Assembly (NCBI GenBank): GCA_903927605.1
Contig: CAIYNT010000287.1
Span: 1-12,135 of the forward strand
DNA from: an uncultured Holophagaceae bacterium
GTDB lineage: Bacteria; Acidobacteriota; Holophagae; Holophagales; Holophagaceae
Reading direction: 5' to 3'
Length of the DNA stretch: 12,135 nt
Under the pieces are notes generated by a model. The model ran no database searches. It was not told the DNA's origin and worked only from the letters and a program-made list of their open reading frames with translations. This document shows positions 1-8,271 of the stretch, one piece after another. A program made the position numbers and the translations under genes. Numbering within the stretch: the stretch's first letter is position 1; each line of letters starts with the position of its first letter.

Positions 1-1
1 G

Positions 2-1653
<1,652 letters not shown>

Positions 1654-1657
<4 letters not shown>

Positions 1658-2283
1658 AGATGGCTGCCTCCCGTGCTTCCGGCTTGGTCCTTCTGACGGT
1701 TGTGACCGGCTTTATTCTGGGCGGTGCAGGCCTATGGCTGGGGATAGCGGAAGGCATCATCGCCCTCTGGGGGTTTGGTATCGCCTGCTTCCTGCAGGTG
1801 CCTCCCGCCTTGAGTCTCCGTGGACGCATCAGTGGAGGGCTTGGCAACATTGGGTTGGAACGCGAACGCGTGACCTTGCGGGTCGTCAGCCACCTCCTGC
1901 GCCTCCTGGCCCTGGGCATGGCCCTGGCTTCCATCGCGGCGCTGATGGGTGATGGTCCTCCCCCTCCCCAAGCCAGCCTCATCACCCTGGGTCTGGCAAC
2001 TCTGGCCCCGGGACTCCTGGCGGCCCTCTGGCTAGCCAAGCGGGACCTCACTGGGATCCATCCGGCCCTGGACCTGGACGCCGCCCGGACCCGCACCCTG
2101 CTCGAACTGGCCGTCCTGCTGCTGGCGGGCAGTCTCCTGGGCCGCTGGTTCCCCTGGGCAGACGCGGTCACCGGCCTGCTGCTTGCCCTGCGTCTGTTCC
2201 TCGAGGGGCGCACCCTGGCCAAGGGATCTACCCTCCCAGCCGCTGCGTGTGGTGGCTGCGGGAGTGGCTGCGGCTGCGGGTAA
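1654..2283 (+). CDS. Small membrane protein resembling a degenerate cation diffusion facilitator, with Cys/Gly-rich tail
   Basis: A 209-aa protein with about six hydrophobic segments (roughly 8-28, 31-53, 78-100, 107-128, 147-166, 169-184), the number found in the membrane domain of CDF metal transporters. The last two helices (A-A-R-T-R-T-L-L-E, then FPWADAVTGLLLALRLFLEG) follow the CDF TM5/TM6 pattern in which a 'DP.aGlliAl' helix follows the metal-site helix. The Asp/His residues expected at the CDF zinc sites are not visible: TM2 reads EGIIALWGFG and TM5 RTRTLLE. There is no cytoplasmic C-terminal CDF domain. The protein ends in a short tail with four cysteines (199, 202, 206, 208) among glycines, a plausible metal-binding motif. 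The start at 1654 overlaps the ettA stop, with a weak GGAA about 9 bases upstream. CDF kinship is inferred from the helix pattern; transport activity is doubtful and the function unknown. Confidence 0.75.
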
Positions 2284-3140
2284 TGAAGGTTCTTGAACTT
2301 TTCTCCGGGCTGGGCGGTTGGCGCTGCGCCCTCCGGGACCGTGGCAGCATCGTCGCGGCCTATGACGTGAGCGAGGCCGCCAACGCCACCTACGCCCTCA
2401 ATCACGGACATGAGCCCAGAACCAGAGAACTGGCCACGCTGCCTGCAAAGGAACTGGTGGGGCTTGGGGCCGATACTTGGCTTCTGAGTCCGCCCTGTCA
2501 GCCCTTCTGCCGCATGGGGAACCATCAGGGGCTTGCGGATCTGCGGTCCAAGGCCTTCTGCCACCTCATGGATCTCTTCCGACAAGCACCGCCGGACCGC
2601 CTAGTGCTGGAAAATGTAGGGGGATTCCTGGGCTCTGATGCCCATCTCCTGTTGTCGGAGCGCATTCATGCCCACGGCATGCATCGGCTCGATCTTCAAG
2701 CCTGCCCTAGCCGTTTCGGCGTGCCCAACCAGCGACCCCGCGTATTTATCGTGGCGTCTCAAAGGGGCCTGAAAGCGCTTCCAATGCCGGATCTGCAACC
2801 TGGCCCCCTGGCGGATTTCCTGGATGCTGAGGAGGACGGACGACTCTACCTGGGGCTCGAAATTTTGGCCCGCCATCGCCACGGGATGGATCTGGTGGTG
2901 CCCGGTGATCGTCGCAGCACCTGCTTCATCGGTGGCTATGGCCGGCGTTTCGTGGGTAGCGGACCCTTTCTGAAGACGGATCGAGGGGTGCGGCGCTTCT
3001 CCCCCGCTGAAGTTGCGCGTCTCCTTGGACTGCCGGTTGGATTCCGGTTTCCGGAATCCCTGTCTTTCGAGTCCCGCTATCGGCTGCTGGGCAATGGGTT
3101 GTCCATCCCGGTTGCAGCCTGGGTACTGGACCACCTGTAG
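2283..3140 (+). CDS. C5-cytosine methyltransferase of the Dnmt2 (tRNA m5C38 methyltransferase) type
   Basis: SAM-dependent cytosine-C5 methyltransferase, 285 aa. Motif I LELFSGLGG 4-12; motif IV SPPCQPF 69-75 with catalytic Cys72; motif VI LENVGGF 109-115; motif VIII NQRPR 149-153; motif X RYRLLGN 265-271. Three things point to Dnmt2 rather than a restriction methylase: the very short variable region, the CFIGGYG block (214-220; animal Dnmt2 has CFTKGYG) followed by G-S-G, and the SPPCQPFxRxG form of motif IV. Dnmt2 enzymes methylate C38 of certain tRNAs, and a Geobacter homologue has been reported to act on tRNA-Glu. The ATG at 2283 was chosen because the Met begins directly at motif I; an in-frame ATG at 2247 would add a 12-residue Trp/Arg-rich leader lying over the previous gene's tail. 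The start overlaps the preceding stop as TAATG. No endonuclease gene is adjacent. DNA methylation remains possible. Confidence 0.9.
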   Translation: MKVLELFSGLGGWRCALRDRGSIVAAYDVSEAANATYALNHGHEPRTRELATLPAKELVGLGADTWLLSPPCQPFCRMGNHQGLADLRSKAFCHLMDLFRQAPPDRLVLENVGGFLGSDAHLLLSERIHAHGMHRLDLQACPSRFGVPNQRPRVFIVASQRGLKALPMPDLQPGPLADFLDAEEDGRLYLGLEILARHRHGMDLVVPGDRRSTCFIGGYGRRFVGSGPFLKTDRGVRRFSPAEVARLLGLPVGFRFPESLSFESRYRLLGNGLSIPVAAWVLDHL

Positions 3141-3149
3141 AATCACATC

Positions 3150-3731
3150 ATGCGTCTCCTGCTGTCTGCCTTCGCTCCTGAACTGGGGCCTCTTGTCAGC
3201 CATCCACCGAAGGGTTGGGAGGCGGCTACCGTGGGCGTGGGAGCCGTCGCAGCGGCGGCGGCCACGGCACGGTTGCTGACGGAAAGACAGCCTGAGGCCG
3301 TCATGTTCCTAGGCACCTGTGGGCGCTATGACAATCGCCTTGGGATGTTCGAGATGCTGTGGGCCTCCGAGGCCATCGCCACCTCCCTGGAGGAATTGGG
3401 CGGCAACGCCTACCGCCCTGGGATCGAACGGGTACATTGGCCTTCGACCTTGGCCGGGCCACTCCAGCTCCAGGTAGTGGCCGTTCCGCCCGCCATCACG
3501 AAGACGCTGGAGGGCGCAGCTCTGCTGGCTTCCGTTGCGCCCGTGGAGCATCTGGAACTCACGGGTGTCTTCGCTGCCTGTCAGGGGGCGGGTGTGCCCT
3601 GTGGCGGGGCCCTGGTGGTAGTGAATGATGTGGGCCCTGAGGCTCAGGCCCAGTGGACTGCCAACCATGCCGAAGGCAGCCGAAGGCTGGTGGAGTGCCT
3701 CAGGGCATCGGGTTTCTTCGAAAAGGCGTGA
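3150..3731 (+). CDS. Nucleoside phosphorylase / nucleosidase superfamily protein (MTAN- or futalosine hydrolase-like)
   Basis: A 193-aa protein with the landmarks of the purine nucleoside phosphorylase/nucleosidase fold: a GVG turn at 29-31 followed by an Ala-rich helix; a glycine strand MFLGTCGRY (52-60) in place of the usual 'GtAG'; VEHLELTGVFAAC (132-144) where the family has 'vEmEgaava.ac'; and VVVNDVG (156-162), whose Asp160 sits where the family's catalytic Asp is found. These enzymes cleave the N-glycosidic bond of nucleosides such as methylthioadenosine, S-adenosylhomocysteine or futalosine. The protein is shorter than typical MTAN (about 230 aa), and the substrate cannot be told from sequence. 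It begins 9 bp after the methyltransferase stop, with no clear Shine-Dalgarno, so it is probably read from the same transcript. An S-adenosylhomocysteine nucleosidase next to a methyltransferase would make sense, but that is inference. Its 3' end overlaps convergent comEC by 32 bp. Confidence 0.78.
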   Translation: MRLLLSAFAPELGPLVSHPPKGWEAATVGVGAVAAAAATARLLTERQPEAVMFLGTCGRYDNRLGMFEMLWASEAIATSLEELGGNAYRPGIERVHWPSTLAGPLQLQVVAVPPAITKTLEGAALLASVAPVEHLELTGVFAACQGAGVPCGGALVVVNDVGPEAQAQWTANHAEGSRRLVECLRASGFFEKA

Positions 3732-6030
3732 AGGCTGCGGCGCCATCACCGGTTTCGATGCCCCATCCACTGGTCAGGGCGGAGACGCGGACGCCGCAGG
3801 AGGGTCCCGTGATCCAGGGCGTCAGGCCCTCGCGGCGAAAGGTCTCCAGCGTTTCCGGATGGGGATGCTCGAAGGGATTTCGGAAGCCTGCGGGGATGAT
3901 GGCAACCTCCGGTTTCAGCGCCGTGACCCAGGCCGGATCCGAAGCGTTGCGGCTGCCGTGATGCCCCGCCTTCAGGAGACGGTGCGCAGATGGGCCCGGT
4001 TCACCAAGGTCCAGCAGGTCCCGCTCCTGGATGGCCAGGGCATCGCCCATGAGCCATAGTTCCCGATCCCGCCAGGTGACCCGCAGTACGGTGGACACCA
4101 TGTTGGCATCGGGCAGCGCGAAAGCCCGGGCAGGCCATCGCACGCTGAAGGCCGCCTCGCCACGGATCCAGGAGTCTCCTCGTAGCAATCCCCAAGGATC
4201 CACCCCCGCAGAAGGACGGTACGGGAGCCATGGATCTTCATCATCGGCGGTGGCTGGTACGGAGGTCGTGCTGATCGGCCAAAGCCGCGACAGAGTGGCC
4301 CAGCCGCCGGCGTGATCGCCGTGGGGGTGGGTGATCACTAGGTGGACGGGTTCGCGTACGCCTCGTCGGCTCAGCACCCGGGCCAAGCGCCGGCCTGTCC
4401 AGGGGCCCAGCCCTGTATCGATCAGGGTGGCATCTCCGCCCGGCACCCGCAGCAGCAGTGCATCCCCCTGGCCGATGTCCACGGCTTCGAGAGAGAGGGT
4501 GTCTGGCCTCCGCCCTGTGCCCCGGAACAGGAAGAAGCCAAGAGAGGTGAGCACCAATCCCACGGTCAAGGCCCGCGTACGTTTCAGGTTTCCCTGGAGG
4601 TGGGCCAGGGCCAGCCAGCCCAGAGCCAGCAGCAACCAGGGCCAGAGAATCCCCGTTCCCAGTGGTGCGATGCCCGTGAGGGCCGGGACGAGGCGGTCTC
4701 CCATCCAGGTCAGAATCAAGGCCGCACCCTGGGTGATGCCCGGCAGAGGCAGCAGGATCAGGGCGAGGCAGAGGGGCGTGAGGAAGGCTACCAGCGGAAG
4801 CACGAGTAGGTTGGCCAGGATGCCCCACCAGGGCGCGCCGCCGTGAAGCAGGGCCAGCAGTGGCATGGTAGACAGCCAGGGAGCCGCCAATCGCCCCAAG
4901 GGCAGGGCCAGGCGTCCCAGCAGAGGCGATAGCAGACCGGCCAGTGGCTCCGCGCCCCAGAACACGCCCAGGAGTGCCCACCAGGCCAACAGGAAACCGG
5001 GTTCCACGCCTGCGGCTGGATGGCCCAGCAGCCAGAGCAGAAGGGCAAGGTGCAGCCCAGCTGACGGCGGGAGCTTCCACCCACTGCTGCGACCGACGGC
5101 CCAGGCCACGCCCATGAAGAGACCGCGCCAGACTGGCGCCGAAAAACCCACCAGCACCGAATACAGCAAACCTGCAGCGATGGATCCGATGGCCGCACCG
5201 CGTGCGCGCAGTCGGCGCAGCAGCGCCTCCACGGCGGCCATGACCAGGGTCACCTGCAATCCCGACACCACCAGAATATGGATGGTGCCGCTTTCGGCAA
5301 ACACGCTGAAGTGGGCTTCATCCGCGGGCGGGATGCCCAGAGCTAGGGCACCCCATAGGTCCTTGGCAGTGGGCCCCAGGGGCAGGGCCTCGAAGCGACG
5401 TCGGGCAAAAGTCTGTAGCCGGAGCAATGGCGAGGGCTGGGCTGGACCGATGACTTGCATCAGCTGGGCCGAAGTCAGGTGGATTCGCCGGAGTGATTCA
5501 TCGCTGCGGGCCCGCCAGAGCGGCCGCTCAGCCAGGAAGATCGGGGCCGGCCGGACCGGTCGCAATTCAGCTCGGAGCCGGACCGGGGTGCCGGGTTCGG
5601 GGGGTGCCTGTTCGCCATCAGCGGGCACCGTGAGGGGTACCCTGAGGCCTCTCATGGAATCAGGGGCAGACAGGTCGATCTGGCTGTGCAACCTTTCGCC
5701 CTGCAGAGACCACGGGGCGGTGATGCGGCCTTCCAATTCCTGGAAGCCAACGGGCAGGGCTGTTTCCCAGCGAGCCTTGTGAGCAAGACCGAGGAACGTG
5801 AACCCCGCCAAGCCGAGTGCCAAAGGCACAACGGCCCAGCGGCGGTTCCGGGCCAACGGAAGGCTGGAAAGCCAGATCCCTCCGCCGATGAGTGGCCAGG
5901 GAAGTGTCAAATGCCCATCCCACCGCTCGGGTACCAGCCAGGGGACCGCACACGCAATGACAAGGGCCCAAGCCAAGGGCCAGAAAGAGGCGCCAGAAAG
6001 GCGCTGCCAAAGGTTGGATCTGGAAAGCAT
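3700..6030 (-). CDS. comEC: ComEC/Rec2 family DNA-uptake channel with C-terminal metallo-beta-lactamase domain
   Basis: Inner-membrane protein of natural transformation, which passes single-stranded DNA into the cytoplasm. From Met at 6030 it is 776 aa, the usual size. The order is N-terminal helices (about 15-85), a soluble OB-like segment (about 90-200), the polytopic Competence domain (about 220-505) and a metallo-beta-lactamase domain (about 510-760). In the Competence domain the usual SGLHV reads SGLQV (256-260), a His-to-Gln change. The MBL domain keeps DIGQGDA (518-524), LIDTG (536-540), THPHGDHAGG (567-576), MGDA (661-664), the GHHGS block (689-693) and EHPH (721-724). The metal ligands therefore look intact and the nuclease function attributed to this domain is plausible. 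The frame is open to 6270, but that extension runs into the divergent regulator and looks non-coding. Met at 6051 is an alternative start with AGGGAG almost touching it. No other competence gene is in the window. Confidence 0.95.
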   Translation of the reverse strand: MLSRSNLWQRLSGASFWPLAWALVIACAVPWLVPERWDGHLTLPWPLIGGGIWLSSLPLARNRRWAVVPLALGLAGFTFLGLAHKARWETALPVGFQELEGRITAPWSLQGERLHSQIDLSAPDSMRGLRVPLTVPADGEQAPPEPGTPVRLRAELRPVRPAPIFLAERPLWRARSDESLRRIHLTSAQLMQVIGPAQPSPLLRLQTFARRRFEALPLGPTAKDLWGALALGIPPADEAHFSVFAESGTIHILVVSGLQVTLVMAAVEALLRRLRARGAAIGSIAAGLLYSVLVGFSAPVWRGLFMGVAWAVGRSSGWKLPPSAGLHLALLLWLLGHPAAGVEPGFLLAWWALLGVFWGAEPLAGLLSPLLGRLALPLGRLAAPWLSTMPLLALLHGGAPWWGILANLLVLPLVAFLTPLCLALILLPLPGITQGAALILTWMGDRLVPALTGIAPLGTGILWPWLLLALGWLALAHLQGNLKRTRALTVGLVLTSLGFFLFRGTGRRPDTLSLEAVDIGQGDALLLRVPGGDATLIDTGLGPWTGRRLARVLSRRGVREPVHLVITHPHGDHAGGWATLSRLWPISTTSVPATADDEDPWLPYRPSAGVDPWGLLRGDSWIRGEAAFSVRWPARAFALPDANMVSTVLRVTWRDRELWLMGDALAIQERDLLDLGEPGPSAHRLLKAGHHGSRNASDPAWVTALKPEVAIIPAGFRNPFEHPHPETLETFRREGLTPWITGPSCGVRVSALTSGWGIETGDGAAAFTPFRRNPMP

Positions 6031-6054
6031 GCGGATTAAGTCTACCTTCATTCT

Positions 6055-6076
6055 CCCTGTCCAAACCTTGACAGGG
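6055..6076. promoter_or_regulatory. Inverted repeat in the divergent comEC / response-regulator intergenic region (candidate operator)
   Basis: CCCTGTC (6055-6061) and GACAGGG (6070-6076) form a perfect 7-bp inverted repeat around an 8-base spacer, midway in the 73-bp gap between the divergent starts. A further CCCTG at 6086-6090 pairs with the CAGGG half at 6072-6076. The right arm overlaps TTGACA (6069-6074), a perfect sigma-70 -35 hexamer for the rightward gene, but no convincing -10 lies 16-18 bp downstream. It could be an operator read by either direction, a hairpin in the leader RNA, or chance. Low certainty. Confidence 0.35.
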
Positions 6077-6103
6077 AACCTCAAACCCTGGACTCTGACA
6101 GAC

Positions 6104-7516
6104 ATGAACCCGGCCCGGGCCCTGTTGGTGGACGACGACCCCACCATCCTTGAGGTGGTGGGTACGCTGCTGTCTCGGCACGGCCACGAAGTGGTTGGGA
6201 CCGGATCCGGCTTGCGTGGGGCCCAGTTCCTTCGTGGCGAGCACTTCGACCTGGCCGTGGTGGACCTCATGCTGCCGGATCTGAGCGGCCTCGAGTTGGC
6301 CCGTCAGGCCGTGGCCAAGCCCGACACGGTGGTGGTGGTGCTGTCGGGCTCCACGTCCGTGGAGACGGCCCTCCAGGCCGTAAAGATGGGCATCTACGAC
6401 TACGTGCCCAAGCCCTTTCGTGCGGAGGAACTGGAACACACCCTGCTACGTGCCATTGAGAAATCGCAATTGAACCAGGAGAACAAGCGGCTGAGGGAAC
6501 AGATCCAGGGGCAGACGCCGGGACCCAAGATGGTGGGGCGTTCTGAAACATGGCAGAACCTCCAGAATCTGTTGCACCGGGTTGCACCCTCGCCTTCTAC
6601 GGTGCTCATCACGGGCCCTTCGGGCACCGGGAAGGAGCTGGCGGCCAAGGCCATCCACCAGTGGAGTCCGCGGGCCCAGGGGCCCTTCGTGGCCATCCAC
6701 TGCGGGGCCATCCCGGAGAACCTCCTGGAGGATGAACTGTTCGGTCATGTGCGCGGGGCCTACACGGATGCCCGCACGGACCGGCCTGGCCGGTTCCAAC
6801 AGGCCGAGGGTGGAACCCTGTTCCTCGACGAGATCGGCACCATGCCGATGAACCTCCAAGTGAAGCTGTTGCGCGTCATCCAAGAGCGGGAGTTCACACC
6901 GCTCGGTTCGACGCGGACCATAAAGGCTGACTTCCGCCTGCTGGCCGCCACAAACGAAGATCTAGGAACCCTCGTGGAGCAGAAGCGCTTCCGTGAGGAC
7001 CTCTTCTACCGTCTGAACGTCATTCCCGTGCAGTTGCATCCGCTCAAGGAACACCCCCAGGACATCCCCGTCCTGGTGGCGCACTTTGCGCGCAAGTTCT
7101 CACGGGAGTTGGGCCTTCCCCTGAAGCAGGTGGAGCCCGCTGCTTTGCAGGCGCTGGAGGCCTACGGCTGGCCGGGTAATGTGCGAGAGCTGGAGAATGC
7201 CGTGGAGCGGGCCATGGCGCTGGGATCCGATCCCGAGCGACTGCTGCTCCAGGATCTTCCCGCTTCCATTGCCGGCGTCATGCCTTCCGTGGCTTTCCCG
7301 AGGCTGCCTCAACATCGGGACCTGGGACGATTCCTGGAGGACCTGGAGCGCCACCTGATCTTGGAATCCCTTCAAGCCACAGGTTGGAACAAGAGTGAGA
7401 CGGCACGGCGTCTCGGCATGCGCCGGACCACGCTTCTGCACCGGTTACGCGCCCTGGGCATCCCCTCGGATCCCATGGGCGAGGCAGAATCCACACTGGC
7501 GCGGGAGCCACGTTGA
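6104..7516 (+). CDS. Sigma-54-dependent response regulator, NtrC family (REC - AAA+ - Fis HTH)
   Basis: A 470-aa cytosolic transcription activator that, when phosphorylated, hydrolyses ATP to open sigma-54 promoters. The receiver domain (1-120) has the acidic pocket D10-D12, phospho-acceptor Asp54 in VVDLMLPDLSG and Lys103 in VPKPF. The AAA+ domain (about 143-370) has Walker A GPSGTGKE (171-178), Walker B LFLDEIG (239-245), RFREDLFYRLNV carrying the arginine-finger region (295-306) and the WPGNVREL sensor II block (356-363). The sigma-54 contact loop reads GAYTDA (218-223) instead of GAFTGA. A Fis-type helix-turn-helix lies at about 425-452. The Met at 6104 is where the receiver fold starts; the frame is open back to 5798, but that extension is antisense to comEC and low-complexity. 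The Shine-Dalgarno is weak. No sensor kinase or rpoN is in the window, so the signal and regulon are unknown. It overlaps the next gene at TTGA. Confidence 0.95.
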   Translation: MNPARALLVDDDPTILEVVGTLLSRHGHEVVGTGSGLRGAQFLRGEHFDLAVVDLMLPDLSGLELARQAVAKPDTVVVVLSGSTSVETALQAVKMGIYDYVPKPFRAEELEHTLLRAIEKSQLNQENKRLREQIQGQTPGPKMVGRSETWQNLQNLLHRVAPSPSTVLITGPSGTGKELAAKAIHQWSPRAQGPFVAIHCGAIPENLLEDELFGHVRGAYTDARTDRPGRFQQAEGGTLFLDEIGTMPMNLQVKLLRVIQEREFTPLGSTRTIKADFRLLAATNEDLGTLVEQKRFREDLFYRLNVIPVQLHPLKEHPQDIPVLVAHFARKFSRELGLPLKQVEPAALQALEAYGWPGNVRELENAVERAMALGSDPERLLLQDLPASIAGVMPSVAFPRLPQHRDLGRFLEDLERHLILESLQATGWNKSETARRLGMRRTTLLHRLRALGIPSDPMGEAESTLAREPR

Positions 7517-8184
7517 TCCGCCTCCTTCCTCGTCCAGTGCTGGTTCTGCTCCTGAGCTGCTGCCCGATGTGGGCCTGGTCTCCGAAAGTCCACGAAGCAC
7601 AGACGGCCAAGGCCATCCGCCTGTTGCCACGCCGCATGGCAGCTCTGCTGCGGGCCTACCCGCAGGCTCTGCTTGAGGGTGCTCGCGGTGTGGCCAACGA
7701 CCAGCCCCCCACGGTGGAACAGGTGGAAGCGCAATTCCGCACGCTTCTGCGTCTCAGCGAGGAACACCGTCGTCCCGAGGAGATCGTCCGCGATCTCGGG
7801 GTGCTGGCGCATCAGGTCCAACTGCTGACTGATCCCTCGGCCCTGGAAGGGGTGAGCCCTCTTCGGGAACAATTCGAGGCCTACGCCGACGAACACCTGG
7901 CCCACCTGCTGGTGGCCCAGGAGCCGTACTGGGCATCCACGGGTGCCCTGGATCCCGGCCCGCCCCTTCGCCGGTGGATGACCATCAAACAGGAACGCAA
8001 CAGGCGCCTAAGGGAATGCTTTGACGAAGGCACGGGTCGGCGGATCGGACCCTGGGATGAGCTGTCACTTCCCTTTGCCCAGCTGCAGTTGGCCTTCTCC
8101 AACGGCGTTCATGCCACCACCAACCTCTGGATCCTGGTCTGGCGGGCCGCCGGGGATCAGTGGGAAATCCCGGCGGGACCGTGA
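7513..8184 (+). CDS. Exported protein, possible divergent zinc phospholipase C / S1-P1 nuclease superfamily member
   Basis: A 223-aa protein starting with TTG at 7513, whose last two bases lie in the regulator's TGA stop (TTGA), so translation is likely coupled. Residues 1-21 form a signal peptide: Arg/Pro-rich start, VLVLLLSCC core, then M-W-A. Cleavage after Ala21 would leave Trp22 as the new N-terminus, followed by SPKVHEA with His27. In the zinc phospholipase C / P1 nuclease fold an N-terminal Trp and a nearby His bind zinc. Other candidate ligands are LAHQVQLLTDP (99-108; His100, Asp107), His128 and His200; the 'H......D' helix resembles the family's HyxgDxxqP motif. The protein is mostly helical, as that fold is. 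Family assignment rests on these sparse motifs and could be wrong. A lipoprotein reading (LLSC) is an alternative. Its pairing with the regulator suggests shared expression. Confidence 0.72.
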   Translation: MIRLLPRPVLVLLLSCCPMWAWSPKVHEAQTAKAIRLLPRRMAALLRAYPQALLEGARGVANDQPPTVEQVEAQFRTLLRLSEEHRRPEEIVRDLGVLAHQVQLLTDPSALEGVSPLREQFEAYADEHLAHLLVAQEPYWASTGALDPGPPLRRWMTIKQERNRRLRECFDEGTGRRIGPWDELSLPFAQLQLAFSNGVHATTNLWILVWRAAGDQWEIPAGP

Positions 8185-8261
8185 TCACAGAGCACAGCAC
8201 CCTCAGTTCGATGTGCTAGGCGAAACACGACTTTCGAGCTATCTTTCCAAGCATTACCTTT

Positions 8262-8265
8262 GGAG
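8262..8265 (+). promoter_or_regulatory. Shine-Dalgarno GGAG... (TGGAG context) deciding the ATG start at 8272
   Basis: GGAG sits 6 bases before the ATG at 8272, ideal spacing. It overlaps an alternative in-frame TTG at 8260 that has no ribosome site of its own, so the ATG is preferred. The 87-bp gap upstream (8185-8271) contains TATCTT (8240-8245), a fair -10 hexamer, but no recognisable -35 about 17 bp before it, so no promoter is called. Confidence 0.6.
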
Positions 8266-8271
8266 TTGGAC

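Noticed and set aside
2247..2282. Upstream Met for the methyltransferase
   Set aside because: It adds a Trp/Arg leader encoded over the Cys tail of the previous gene; Dnmt2 proteins begin close to motif I, which the Met at 2283 provides.
2283..3731. Restriction-modification system
   Set aside because: A cytosine methyltransferase is present, but its neighbour is a nucleosidase-like protein, not an endonuclease, and the target domain is of the short Dnmt2 type.
4865..5782. 305-codon open frame on the plus strand
   Set aside because: Antisense to the comEC membrane domain; Arg/Ser/Pro-rich low-complexity translation.
5798..6103. N-terminal extension of the response regulator to a Met at 5798
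   Set aside because: The receiver domain starts right after the Met at 6104; the upstream 102 codons are antisense to comEC and carry no motif.
6031..6270. N-terminal extension of comEC to a Met at 6270
   Set aside because: The extra 80 residues are Arg/Ser/Thr-rich and antisense to the receiver domain; the ComEC-like hydrophobic N-terminus begins after 6030.
8179..8188. GTGATCAC palindrome as a regulator site
   Set aside because: Only 8 bp, at the stop of the preceding gene, with no second copy or flanking symmetry; easily chance.
8260..8271. TTG start for the pseudokinase-TonB gene
   Set aside because: GGAG at 8262-8265 is ideally placed for the ATG at 8272 and overlaps the TTG itself.
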